DNA from: JBFGCA01 sp041567315
GTDB taxonomy: Bacteria > Acidobacteriota > Thermoanaerobaculia > Multivoradales > JAHEKO01
DNA: 23,122 nt
Reading direction: 5' to 3'
Assembly (NCBI GenBank): GCA_041567315.1
Contig: JBFGCA010000077.1
Location: 1 to 23,122, forward strand
This document shows positions 7,689-14,771 of this stretch, piece after piece; the stretch's first letter is position 1; each line of letters starts with the position of its first letter. The translations under genes and the position numbers were made by a program. The notes under the pieces are model-generated. The model saw only the letters and a list, made by a program, of their open reading frames with translations. It was not told where the DNA came from and did no database searches.

Positions 7689-7914
7689 TCAGGCCTCAGC
7701 CTCGCGATTCTCGGCGATGACCTTCAGGAAGACCGCCGCGTCTGCCTCGGAGAGCGGCGGGATGCTGGCAAGCCCTCTCAGGACGGCGGCTCCTGTGTGG
7801 GCTACCTGCAACTCCTTGAGGAGTCGATCAATCGTCATGGGACTCGCCTTCTCTCCTGGCGGCGTCCAGCCGTTCGTAGGCGAACTCATCGACCACGATC
7901 GTCTTCTTCCTCAT
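7689..7914 (-). pseudogene. Frameshifted VapB-like antitoxin (UPF0330-type)
   Basis: Two overlapping minus-strand frames together make one plausible antitoxin. From ATG 7914 the first encodes 28 residues, including KKTIVVDEFAYERLDAARRE and then GES, which is the characteristic N-terminus of VapB-type antitoxins, before ending at 7828. The second frame continues IDRLLKELQVAHTGAAVLRG and ends AVFLKVIAENREAEA at 7689. Joined at the GES/IDRLL point they match the usual antitoxin length of about 75 residues, so a small indel near 7830 has broken the gene. No VapC follows on this strand: the 100 nt beyond the stop contain no PIN-domain start. It lies just past the terminator of the psuG operon. Confidence 0.6.
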
Positions 7915-7950
7915 TTCCTGGAAATTCTGAACGTACTGACGATGGAAGTC

Positions 7951-7976
7951 AAAAAAGGAGTGATCAATAATCACTC
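7951..7976 (-). terminator. Intrinsic terminator of the psuG operon
   Basis: On the minus strand GAGTGAT pairs with ATCACTC around a 5-nt loop (7-bp stem at 7958-7964 and 7970-7976) and is followed by C and six T residues. The stem begins inside the last codons of psuG and includes its TGA stop. This is a standard rho-independent terminator. Confidence 0.85.
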
Positions 7977-8882
7977 TTGTTGCGCCAAGACAACGGCCAG
8001 GCGGGCGGCGGCGGTGGCGTTGGCGAGGAGCAGGGCGCGGTTGGAGAAGACGCTCTGGCCGGCGGTGAGGCGGGCCAGCTCGGCGAGCAGGAAGGGGGTG
8101 ACCTGGCGGCCGCGGAGGCGGCGGCGGTCGAGTTTGACGAGGGCGCTGGCGAGGGCGCGGTCGTAGAGGTCCTGCGGCATCTCGTGGGCCGCGGGGATCG
8201 GATGGGCGACGACGACGCCGCCGAGGCCGAGGGCGAAGTGGGTGGCCACGGCGGCGGCCAGGGTGGCGACGTCGTCGAAGGCGTGGTCGACGGGGAGCCC
8301 GCTGTCGCGGCGGTAGAAGGCCGGGAAGCGGTCGGTGCCGAGGCCGAGGACCGGGACGCCGAGGGTCTCGAGCGCCTCGAGGGTGCGCTCGAGGTCGAGC
8401 ACCGCCTTGGCGCCGGCGCAGACCACCGCCACCGGGAAGCGGGCGAGGGCCGGGAGGTCGGCCGAGACGTCGCCGGTCTCGGCGGCGCCGCGGTGGACGC
8501 CGCCGATGCCGCCGGTGGCGCCGACCCGGATGCCGGCGAGGTGGGAGGCGAGCAGGGTGGCGGCGACGGTGGTCGAGCCGGGGCGGCCGCTCGCGATTCC
8601 CGCCGCCAGGTTGCCGAGGTTGAGCTTGAGCGCCTCCGGGGCGCCGGCGAGGCGCGCCAGCTCGCCGGGCGTCAGACCGACCCGCAGCCGGCCGTCGAGC
8701 ACGCCGACGGTGGCCGGCACCGCGCCCTCGCGGCGCACGGCGGTCTCGAGCTCGGCGGCGACCTCGAGGCCTTCGGGGGCGGGGAGGCCGTGGGTGACCA
8801 CCGTGGTCTCGAGCGCGACCAGCGGGCGACCCTCCGCGCGGGCGGCGGCGACCTCGTCGGAGAGGTGCAGGGAAGAAGTCAC
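7971..8882 (-). CDS. psuG: Pseudouridine-5'-phosphate glycosidase
   Basis: A 303-residue cytosolic enzyme that reversibly splits pseudouridine 5'-phosphate into uracil and ribose 5-phosphate, the committed step of pseudouridine salvage. Length and motifs fit the family throughout: ALETTVVTHGLP (Glu25, catalytic by homology), STTVAATL, ATGGIGGVHRG, TGDVSADL, VVCAGAKAVLDL (Lys159, the lysine that attacks ribose), TDRFPAFY, VTPFLLAEL and LLLANA (Asn288). One family position differs: the usual NP before IPxxxxMP reads HP here. The GTG start overlaps the kinase stop as GTGA, so the two are co-translated; together they would convert pseudouridine to uracil and ribose 5-phosphate. A strong terminator follows immediately. 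Confidence 0.95.
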   Translation of the reverse strand: MTSSLHLSDEVAAARAEGRPLVALETTVVTHGLPAPEGLEVAAELETAVRREGAVPATVGVLDGRLRVGLTPGELARLAGAPEALKLNLGNLAAGIASGRPGSTTVAATLLASHLAGIRVGATGGIGGVHRGAAETGDVSADLPALARFPVAVVCAGAKAVLDLERTLEALETLGVPVLGLGTDRFPAFYRRDSGLPVDHAFDDVATLAAAVATHFALGLGGVVVAHPIPAAHEMPQDLYDRALASALVKLDRRRLRGRQVTPFLLAELARLTAGQSVFSNRALLLANATAAARLAVVLAQQE

Positions 8883-10063
8883 CCGCGCGGTCCTTGCTGG
8901 CGCGGCTCTCGGCGGTGCGGTTCCTTCCGGCCGAGCCGTCTCCGGCCCGCGGCGGTCGGCTCCGGCAGACCACGCTCTCCAGCATTCTCTCGATCGGCCG
9001 AGCCGGATGCCGGGTAGGGCTGGGTAGGAGGATGATCTTCAGTTGCAGTGCTGTTGGTGAACCACCGTCGGCGGCGCTCCAGGGCAACTGCTGGAGTCGC
9101 CGCCAGAAGCCCGTCGGGGCCGGGCGCCTCGAGCGCGAGGCTCGCCGCCACCACGCCGCGTTCGACGGCGGTCGTCATGTCTTCACCGCGCAGCAGGCCG
9201 GCGAGCAGCCCGCCGGCGAAGGCGTCGCCCGCTCCCGTGGGGTCGACGACGGCGGCGGCGCGTGGCTCCCATACCGCAAACTCGTTGTTTCCGACGTCGT
9301 AGGTCAGCCCGCCTCTGGCGCCCCGCTTGAGCAGGATCCAGCGCAGCCGGCCGCCGGCCGCCGCCAGCTCGCGCAGTATCGGCCGCGGGTCCTCGAGCGC
9401 TCCCTCGACGGCCAGCTCGTCCTCGCTGAGCAGCAGCAGGTCGACGCCGGCCAGCAGCTCGCGCCAGGCGTCGAGGCGCTCGGTCGTCACCAGCTCGTAG
9501 GGATCGAGCGACACGAGGCCGTCTGAGGGCCCGTCGGAGGGCGCGTCGGGGGGAGTGGCGTGAGGTTCCGCCGGGTCGAGCCGCCGGCCACCGACTGGCA
9601 CAGGCGGCGCGGCCGTAGGACTCGCCCGGCGCGCGGCCAGCGCCTCGACCAGCCGGCGCTGGACCTCCCACGGCATCGGCGCCAGGTGGATGGCGTGGGC
9701 GCCGGCCGCGGCGGGCAGGTCCCCGGGGGTCGGCGAAACCGCGGCGTGGGTGGGACCCGAGAGCCGGTGGACCACCCGGCGCTGGCGCCCCTCGTAGAGC
9801 AGCCAGGTGCGCAGCCCCGGGCCGTCCAGCCGGCGGAGGCCGCCGAGGTCGACGCCGCGCGCCGCCAGGCCGTCGAGCACCGCGGCCGGGTAGTCGCTGC
9901 CCACCGGCGCGACGATCCGCACTCGCGTCTCCCAGAGCGCCGCGCCCAGCGCTGCGTAGAGGGCGGCGCCGCCGGGCTGTGCCATCCGCGTGCTGCCGTC
10001 CTCGCGAACCACGTCGTCGAGCAGCAGGTTGCCGAGCACTGCCAGCTCGGGCGTGGTGCTCAA
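8879..10063 (-). CDS. PfkB-family sugar/nucleoside kinase, candidate pseudouridine kinase
   Basis: A 394-residue ribokinase-like kinase. The catalytic and anion-hole motif DPTGAGDAFAGG is at residues 274-285 (Asp280 the likely base), the substrate-side GG is at 31-32, and VSLDPYE and LLSEDEL mark the central sheet. By position next to psuG it should phosphorylate pseudouridine, the PsuK reaction, but this is inferred from context. It is 70-80 residues longer than usual: a Pro-rich insertion lies at residues 146-182, and a polar Arg/Pro-rich tail at about 334-394 follows the end of the kinase fold. The start is TTG 10063, overlapping the stop of the BtpA-family gene as TTGA. Confidence 0.88.
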   Translation of the reverse strand: MSTTPELAVLGNLLLDDVVREDGSTRMAQPGGAALYAALGAALWETRVRIVAPVGSDYPAAVLDGLAARGVDLGGLRRLDGPGLRTWLLYEGRQRRVVHRLSGPTHAAVSPTPGDLPAAAGAHAIHLAPMPWEVQRRLVEALAARRASPTAAPPVPVGGRRLDPAEPHATPPDAPSDGPSDGLVSLDPYELVTTERLDAWRELLAGVDLLLLSEDELAVEGALEDPRPILRELAAAGGRLRWILLKRGARGGLTYDVGNNEFAVWEPRAAAVVDPTGAGDAFAGGLLAGLLRGEDMTTAVERGVVAASLALEAPGPDGLLAATPAVALERRRRWFTNSTATEDHPPTQPYPASGSADRENAGERGLPEPTAAGRRRLGRKEPHRREPRQQGPRG

Positions 10064-10884
10064 TCCGGTGCCCGGCCGAGCGCTGCGCGGGCGGCGACGA
10101 TCTCGCGCAGGCGCTGGGGGTCGAGCGGGCCCGACCAGTGGCCGTCGCGCTTGAGCGAGGAGCCGACGATCCAGGCGTCGGCCGCGGCGTAGCGCTCGAG
10201 GTTGGAGGCGCTGACCCCGGAGCCGACCAGCACCGGGACGCCGACCGCCTCGGCGACGGCCTCGAGCTCGGCGGGGTCGGCGGGGCGGCCGGTGGCGGCG
10301 CCGGTCACCACCACGCCGTCGGCCAGGAAGAACTCGGCGGCGCGCGCCGTCTCGACCAGGTCGATGTCGGCGGTCAGCGCGTGGGCGGCGTGCTTCTTCT
10401 TGACGTCGGCGAAGACCCGCACCTTCTCGGCGCCGATCGCCCGCCGGTAGCGCAGCAGCTGGCCGGCGCTCGCCTCGATCAGCCCCTCGTCGGCGACGTG
10501 GGCGAAGACGAAGCCCTCGACGCGGACGAAGGAACCGCCGCAGGCGTGGGCCACCGCCACCGCCTGCCGGTTGGCGGCGGCCAGCACCTGGACGCCCAGC
10601 GGCAGCTCCACCGCGCGGCGCACCTCGCGGCCGATGGCGGTCATCGCCGCCACGATCTCGGGGCCGGCCGTGCCCTCGAGGTAGGGGAGGTCGTGCATGT
10701 TCTCCATCATCAGGCCGTGGAAGCCGGACGCCCTGTAGAGGCGCGCCTCGTCCACCGTGCGGTCGACGATCCGCTCGAGCGGCAGCCTGGCGCGCGGCGC
10801 CCCGGGCAGCGCCTCCAGGTGGAGCATGCCGATCAGCGCCCGCGGCTCGCCGAAGAGCGCCGGGATGAGGCCGCCGCGGTCCAC
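10060..10884 (-). CDS. BtpA/SgcQ-family TIM-barrel protein
   Basis: A 274-residue protein of the BtpA family. BtpA was named for a cyanobacterial protein needed to maintain photosystem I; most members lie in non-photosynthetic bacteria and have no proven reaction, while the fold is predicted to be a TIM barrel. Family segments visible here are LIGMLHLEALPGAP near the N-terminus, FHGLMMENMHDLPY, LGVQVLAAN, FVRVEGFVFAHVADEGLIEA, VFADVKKKHA and VPVLVGSGVSASNLERY, and IVGSSLKRDG near the end. The GTG start is only 4 nt after the MCE-protein stop, and its own stop overlaps the kinase start. Tight linkage to psuG suggests a role in sugar-phosphate or nucleoside handling, which is inference. Confidence 0.88.
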   Translation of the reverse strand: MDRGGLIPALFGEPRALIGMLHLEALPGAPRARLPLERIVDRTVDEARLYRASGFHGLMMENMHDLPYLEGTAGPEIVAAMTAIGREVRRAVELPLGVQVLAAANRQAVAVAHACGGSFVRVEGFVFAHVADEGLIEASAGQLLRYRRAIGAEKVRVFADVKKKHAAHALTADIDLVETARAAEFFLADGVVVTGAATGRPADPAELEAVAEAVGVPVLVGSGVSASNLERYAAADAWIVGSSLKRDGHWSGPLDPQRLREIVAARAALGRAPD

Positions 10885-10888
10885 GAGG

Positions 10889-11701
10889 TCAGCCGGCCGT
10901 GTTCTGGGCGGGCGGCGCTTCGTCTTCGGCCGGCGGCGGCTGGTCGCCGGCGGGCGGCGAGTCCTCCTCCCCGGGCGCCGGCCCCTCGTCGACCGTGCGC
11001 AGCCAGTCCTGGAAGCGCTGCCACAGCTCCTGCGCCTGGTCCAGCTTGCCCTCTTTCTCCAGCTCGTCGCGCAGCCGCTCGGCCTGCTCCTTGAGCCGCG
11101 GCAGCTCGTCCTCGCGGAACTGCTCCCAGCGCTCGCGGCCGCGGCGCTGGGCCTCCTCCGAGAACTTCTCCAGCTTCTCGCGCAGTTCCTGGCCGCGCGG
11201 CGAATCGGCGAACTCCTCGGCCCTCTCCTGCAGCCGCTGCCACATCTCGCCGGTCCGCTCCCAGCCCTCGCGCAGCCGGTCCATCGCCACCTGCAAGGGG
11301 CTGTCGTCCCCCTCGACCGAGTCGCCCTGCCGGATCGCCGTGCGCTCCGAGCCGCGGTCGCGGACCGTGATCTGCCGCTTGCCGCTGAACCCCCCGAGCC
11401 CGCCGGGACTCTCGATGACGTAGCTCGCCTCGCGATAGACCGCCTCGCGGTGCTCCTCGAAGATCACCACCTCGACCAGCACGGCCTCGTCCCCCAGCTC
11501 GACACCCGTCACTTCCCCGATCTCCACCCCCCGGAACACCACCGGGTGCCCCTCCTGCAGCCCGCGCGCGTCCTCGAACTGCAGCGTGAAGGTCAGATCG
11601 CCCTCCTCGGCCTTGCAGGCCAGGCCCAGGGCCGCCGTCAAAGCCAAAACCGTGACCCCGGCTGCCCGCCACCGGGCCCTCGCAGACTTGAACTGTGACA
11701 T
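10889..11701 (-). CDS. Single-MCE-domain (MlaD/PqiB-like) envelope protein with coiled coil
   Basis: A 270-residue envelope protein. Residues 12-29 form a hydrophobic export signal ending in LGLAC, so Cys29 may be lipidated, although the -3 residue is Gly. Residues about 34-116 form one MCE domain (ARGLQEGHPVVFRGVEIGEV), the unit that forms hexameric lipid-carrying rings in MlaD and PqiB. Residues about 135-235 are strongly charged and helical (coiled coil with Glu/Arg heptads), and the last 35 residues are Pro/Glu-rich. GAGGAGG stands about 8 nt before the ATG. The usual partners MlaE, MlaF and MlaB are absent. It is cotranscribed with acylphosphatase and BtpA/psuG genes, an unusual setting. 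Confidence 0.82.
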   Translation of the reverse strand: MSQFKSARARWRAAGVTVLALTAALGLACKAEEGDLTFTLQFEDARGLQEGHPVVFRGVEIGEVTGVELGDEAVLVEVVIFEEHREAVYREASYVIESPGGLGGFSGKRQITVRDRGSERTAIRQGDSVEGDDSPLQVAMDRLREGWERTGEMWQRLQERAEEFADSPRGQELREKLEKFSEEAQRRGRERWEQFREDELPRLKEQAERLRDELEKEGKLDQAQELWQRFQDWLRTVDEGPAPGEEDSPPAGDQPPPAEDEAPPAQNTAG

Positions 11702-11729
11702 CGAGCTCCTCCTCAGGCCCTTTTCCCGA

Positions 11730-12017
11730 TCAGGCCGTCGACCGCTGCGTGAAGCCGCCGGGGACCTCGTCGCCGGGGGCGGGGCGGCTGGTGACGGTGG
11801 TGACGCTGGCCGCCGGCGGGCCCTGCCAGAAGGCGCGGAGCATCTCGGCGACCGCCGCTGGCGGGCCGCTGAGCAGGGCTTCGACCGAGCCGTCGCGCCG
11901 GTTGCGCACCCAGCCGCGCAGACCCAGGGCGGCGGCCCGCTCCACGGTCCAGGCCCGGTACCAGACCCCCTGGACCCGCCCCTCGATGCCCACCCGGACC
12001 GTCTCGGTCTCGCTCAT
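11730..12017 (-). CDS. acyP: Acylphosphatase
   Basis: A 95-residue cytosolic enzyme that hydrolyses acyl phosphates such as acetyl or carbamoyl phosphate. The core GIEGRVQGVWYRAWT supplies the phosphate-binding loop and the catalytic Arg21, and GWVRN supplies the catalytic Asn39; DGSVEALLSG and a weak C-terminal strand complete the ferredoxin-like fold. The usual VQGVxFR has Tyr in place of Phe. I choose ATG 12017 because the family begins directly before the VRVGIEGRV strand; the frame stays open upstream to 12164 but that part has no family counterpart. It is first in the minus-strand operon, 28 nt before the MCE gene. Confidence 0.92.
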   Translation of the reverse strand: MSETETVRVGIEGRVQGVWYRAWTVERAAALGLRGWVRNRRDGSVEALLSGPPAAVAEMLRAFWQGPPAASVTTVTSRPAPGDEVPGGFTQRSTA

Positions 12018-12199
12018 CGCCTGCGCCGGTTCGAGCCTACCCGAAACGGCCCGGCGAGGAGGGGCGCCTGCCGCGCCACCGGCCCGCCTCTTGGGGTGGT
12101 GCTCGCTTGCCGTCACGTCGGTAGCGTCAGTGGAGGCACCGGCGAACTCGCCCACCCGAGACACCGCCAGTCACAGTCGTGGCCAGAACCGTCACCTCG

Positions 12200-12628
12200 A
12201 TGAGTCGCGAGCGACCGGCGCGGGCGCGCCAGCAGGAGAGCGAGCGGGAGAGGCACCACCTGGACCACCGGCGGGCCAGGGCGGAGCACGACGCCTGGCG
12301 GCAGGACGTCGAGCGCTGGCGCACCGAGGTCGGGGAGGCGGCGGTCGAGTTCGTCCACCGCTGCCACCCCGAGCTGGAGCTGGCGAGCTACGAAGCCGCT
12401 CTCGACCGGCACGAGGCGGCCATCGAGGCCCACGAGCACTCGATCGAGCGCCACGAGCGCGGCCTCCGGCGCGAGGAGGGCAGGGCGACCGACGTCGCCG
12501 GCAGCTTCCGGGAGTTCCACGAGCTGTCGGAGTCGAGGCACGGCAGGTCGAGGGTCGCCCACGAGCAGCTGGCCCGGACCCACCAGGCCCTCCTCGCCGC
12601 ACTGGCCCTGCTGGGCCGGCGAGCGTAG
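12200..12628 (+). CDS. Small His- and Glu-rich coiled-coil protein, unknown function
   Basis: About 142 residues (149 if GTG 12179 is used), almost entirely charged and helical, with no signal peptide or membrane segment. The middle contains heptad-like repeats RHEAAIE, AHEHSIE, RHERGLR, typical of an antiparallel or dimeric coiled coil. There are 14 His residues, many at equivalent heptad positions, so metal or phosphate binding is conceivable but unproven. I do not recognise a named family. The antisense frames here are low-complexity shadows. It is divergent from acyP with about 180 nt between them. The ribosome binding site is weak for either start. Confidence 0.55.
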   Translation: MSRERPARARQQESERERHHLDHRRARAEHDAWRQDVERWRTEVGEAAVEFVHRCHPELELASYEAALDRHEAAIEAHEHSIERHERGLRREEGRATDVAGSFREFHELSESRHGRSRVAHEQLARTHQALLAALALLGRRA

Positions 12629-12698
12629 CGGCCCACGCCCCGGTCGGCCGCGGCCACCGCGCAGTGGCCGGGACCCCGTCGACGCATCGCTCGGTGAT

Positions 12699-12724
12699 GG
12701 GCCGCACAGTTGAGGGTGCGGCCC
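12699..12724. terminator. Perfect 9-bp hairpin between the coiled-coil gene and the barrel gene
   Basis: GGGCCGCAC pairs with GTGCGGCCC around an 8-nt loop, 70 nt after the coiled-coil gene stop and about 80 nt before the next ATG. There is no T-run. It may end the upstream transcript or lie in the leader of the downstream one. Confidence 0.4.
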
Positions 12725-12805
12725 TGCAGATCCTCGCCTCCGATGCCGCTGTCCCTAGTGAGAGCGAATGGTCCGGAAAAAGGCACCGGACGGAGGAGGT
12801 TCCAG

Positions 12806-13318
12806 ATGACGACGCGAAGGATAACCGTTTTGTGTGCGCTGGTCCTGGCTGGCGCGTCGGTCGCCGGAGCCGACCAGCTGGAAAAGGGAGACGTCGAGGT
12901 GGCGTTCCGGTTCAGCTACAGCGACCTGGATTTCGACCACCCGGGCGGCAGCTCGGAGAGCGAGGAGCTCCTAGTCGCCATCGGCTACATGCTCACCGAT
13001 CATCACGAGGTGGGCGCGGGTGTGGCCTACGTCGGCGTGGGCTCCTCGGACTCCTGGGAGTACGGAGCCGGCTACACCTACAACTTCCGCGCCGGGCAGG
13101 GCCTCAACCCCTATGTCGCCGCCCGGATCCTGGGATTCGGAAACGCCCTGGCCGACCTCTTCGACTACGGCTGGTCGGCCGAGCTCGGCGTCAAGTTCTA
13201 TCCCGGCGCACACGGCGGCGTGCTCTTCGGCGTCAGCTATCGCCAGCTGGCCGGAGCGGACAATGCCCCGGACGCCACCAACGTCATCGCCTTCGGCGGG
13301 CTGACGCTGAAGTTCTAG
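12806..13318 (+). CDS. Small outer-membrane beta-barrel protein
   Basis: A 170-residue exported protein. The signal peptide (hydrophobic residues 7-20) should be cleaved after ASVAGA at residue 22. The rest alternates strands of aromatic and small residues (VEVAFRFSYSDLDF, HHEVGAGVAYVGVG, WEYGAGYTYNF, WSAELGVKFYPG, VLFGVSYRQL) and ends in LTLKF; a terminal Phe is the signal recognised by the BAM barrel-assembly machinery. Length and strand count suit an eight-stranded OmpX/OmpA-like barrel. ATG 12806 is preferred because GGAGGAGGT sits just upstream; longer versions lose the signal peptide. It converges with the FadL-type gene 40 nt away. Confidence 0.82.
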   Translation: MTTRRITVLCALVLAGASVAGADQLEKGDVEVAFRFSYSDLDFDHPGGSSESEELLVAIGYMLTDHHEVGAGVAYVGVGSSDSWEYGAGYTYNFRAGQGLNPYVAARILGFGNALADLFDYGWSAELGVKFYPGAHGGVLFGVSYRQLAGADNAPDATNVIAFGGLTLKF

Positions 13319-13330
13319 AAGAGCAGACGG

Positions 13331-13348
13331 CGGCGGTCGCGCCCGCCG
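13331..13348. terminator. Short hairpin between convergent outer-membrane protein genes
   Basis: CGGCGG pairs with CCGCCG around TCGCGC inside the 40-nt gap between the two converging stops. Weak evidence, based mostly on position. Confidence 0.35.
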
Positions 13349-13358
13349 GCCCCCCACA

Positions 13359-14675
13359 TCAGAACGGATAGATCATCGAGATCGAGACCGTGTCCACCAG
13401 CTCGGAGAAGTCGGCGCCGACGTCGAGCTGGAAGGTCCGGAAGGCCAGACCGAGGCCGACCGCGAGGTGGACCTCGTCGCTGCCGCCCCGGAAGAGCGCC
13501 GGCTGGAAGGGGTCCGCCGTCCCGGGGGCGGCGCGAAAGCGATGGTCGGGATCGAGCCAGGCACCGGCCCGCAGCGCGATCAGCGGCGCCGCCGGCAGGA
13601 AGACCCACTCGAGGCCGCCGTGGATCTCGTTGCCGTCGTCGATCAATGGAAGGTCGGTGAACAGCTCGGGGCCGAGCCCGTCCAGCAGATCCGAGTATTC
13701 GACCCTGACCCAGTCGAGACCCAGGGTCAGGGCGCCGTCCATCAACCGGGCGGCGAGCCCGAGGCCGTAGACGTCGGGGGTCTGCAGCACCGTCCTGAAC
13801 CTCCGCTCCGAGCCGGGCGGCACGTCCGGATCGAAGGCGGGACCGGCGCGGGCGATGGCGTCGGTTCCGAACGCCGGCCCCTGGCGATAGACCCCGCCCA
13901 GGCTGACGTTGCCGGCGATTCGCCAGAGGAAGCCGGCGAGCAGGGTCCAGTCGACGTCGTCGGTGAGGAGCTCGGTGGTGCCGATGGAGCGCCCAGGGAG
14001 AAACGAGCTCGGGGCAAAGAAGGCCTCGTCGGTGTCGTCGTCCGGCCGGAACGTCTCCTGGACGATCTCGACGCTGCCGGTGACCCGGGAGAGTCCAAGC
14101 CCGACGCTGAGCCTGTCCGAGACCCGGTAGCCGGCCGACAGGCCGAAGGCCACGTGATCGAGGCGCGAGGCGCTGCGGGCGTCGTCCAGCCTGACCGTCG
14201 AGCCCTCGGAGGACTCGGCGAAGAGGCCGTTGACGGTGAACCGTGATCTGAAGCTCGCCAGCTGGTGCCGGTAGAGGGCGAGCGACCACCGACCGTACGG
14301 ATAGACCAGGGACAGGAACGAGAGGTCGCGCGCCTCCTCCGTGGAGACGGCCCGGCGCAGCCCCGCTGCCGTGTCGATGCCCCGCCCCGTGGGCTGGCCG
14401 GAGGCTCGCCCTCCGAGGGTGAACGGCGTGTCGTAGCTCCAGGCCCGCCCCTCCAGCGAGACCTCCGGACGGGTGAGCTGGACGAGACCCGCCGGATTGG
14501 CGTAGGCCGCGGTGGCGTCGTCCGCCAGCCCGAGGAACGCGCCTCCGAATCCCATGGCCCGCGCCCCCGGGTTGGAGAAGCTCAACTCGAGCCCGGTCGT
14601 TCCCTGGGCGCAGACCCCGGCGGAGACCAGCACCAGCCCGACGTAGTTGACACCTGTCCGACAAGCGCTGACCAT
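13359..14675 (-). CDS. OmpP1/FadL-family outer-membrane transport protein
   Basis: A 438-residue outer-membrane barrel of the FadL family, which lets hydrophobic compounds such as long-chain fatty acids or aromatic hydrocarbons cross the outer membrane. After a signal peptide ending near VCAQG comes the family signature SNPGARAMGFGGAFLGLADD at about residues 34-53, followed by ATAAYANPAGL, which forms the N-terminal hatch. The body has repeated amphipathic strands, and the chain ends SISMIYPF with a terminal Phe for barrel assembly. GGGGAGG lies just upstream of ATG 14675. It is 95 nt downstream of the large 795-residue gene on the same strand; a GATAAT at 14726-14731 may give it its own promoter. 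Confidence 0.92.
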   Translation of the reverse strand: MVSACRTGVNYVGLVLVSAGVCAQGTTGLELSFSNPGARAMGFGGAFLGLADDATAAYANPAGLVQLTRPEVSLEGRAWSYDTPFTLGGRASGQPTGRGIDTAAGLRRAVSTEEARDLSFLSLVYPYGRWSLALYRHQLASFRSRFTVNGLFAESSEGSTVRLDDARSASRLDHVAFGLSAGYRVSDRLSVGLGLSRVTGSVEIVQETFRPDDDTDEAFFAPSSFLPGRSIGTTELLTDDVDWTLLAGFLWRIAGNVSLGGVYRQGPAFGTDAIARAGPAFDPDVPPGSERRFRTVLQTPDVYGLGLAARLMDGALTLGLDWVRVEYSDLLDGLGPELFTDLPLIDDGNEIHGGLEWVFLPAAPLIALRAGAWLDPDHRFRAAPGTADPFQPALFRGGSDEVHLAVGLGLAFRTFQLDVGADFSELVDTVSISMIYPF

Positions 14676-14725
14676 GGCCTCCCCGCTCTCGCAACGACCC
14701 GCGAAGCGCGGTGTTGGTTGCCCTG

Positions 14726-14731
14726 ATTATC
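14726..14731 (-). promoter_or_regulatory. Candidate -10 box (GATAAT) for the FadL-type gene
   Basis: On the minus strand GATAAT lies about 50 nt before the ATG at 14675, in a locally AT-richer patch. No -35 match is visible at the standard distance. Confidence 0.3.
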
Positions 14732-14749
14732 CCTTGGCGGCAGCTAGTC

Positions 14750-14771
14750 GGCACCGACGACCACCGGTGCC
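14750..14771 (-). terminator. Hairpin at the end of the 795-residue protein gene
   Basis: GGCACCG pairs with CGGTGCC (7 bp, 8-nt loop), starting within the TAG stop of the large minus-strand gene. There is no T-run, so it may slow or only partly stop transcription before the FadL-type gene. Confidence 0.45.
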
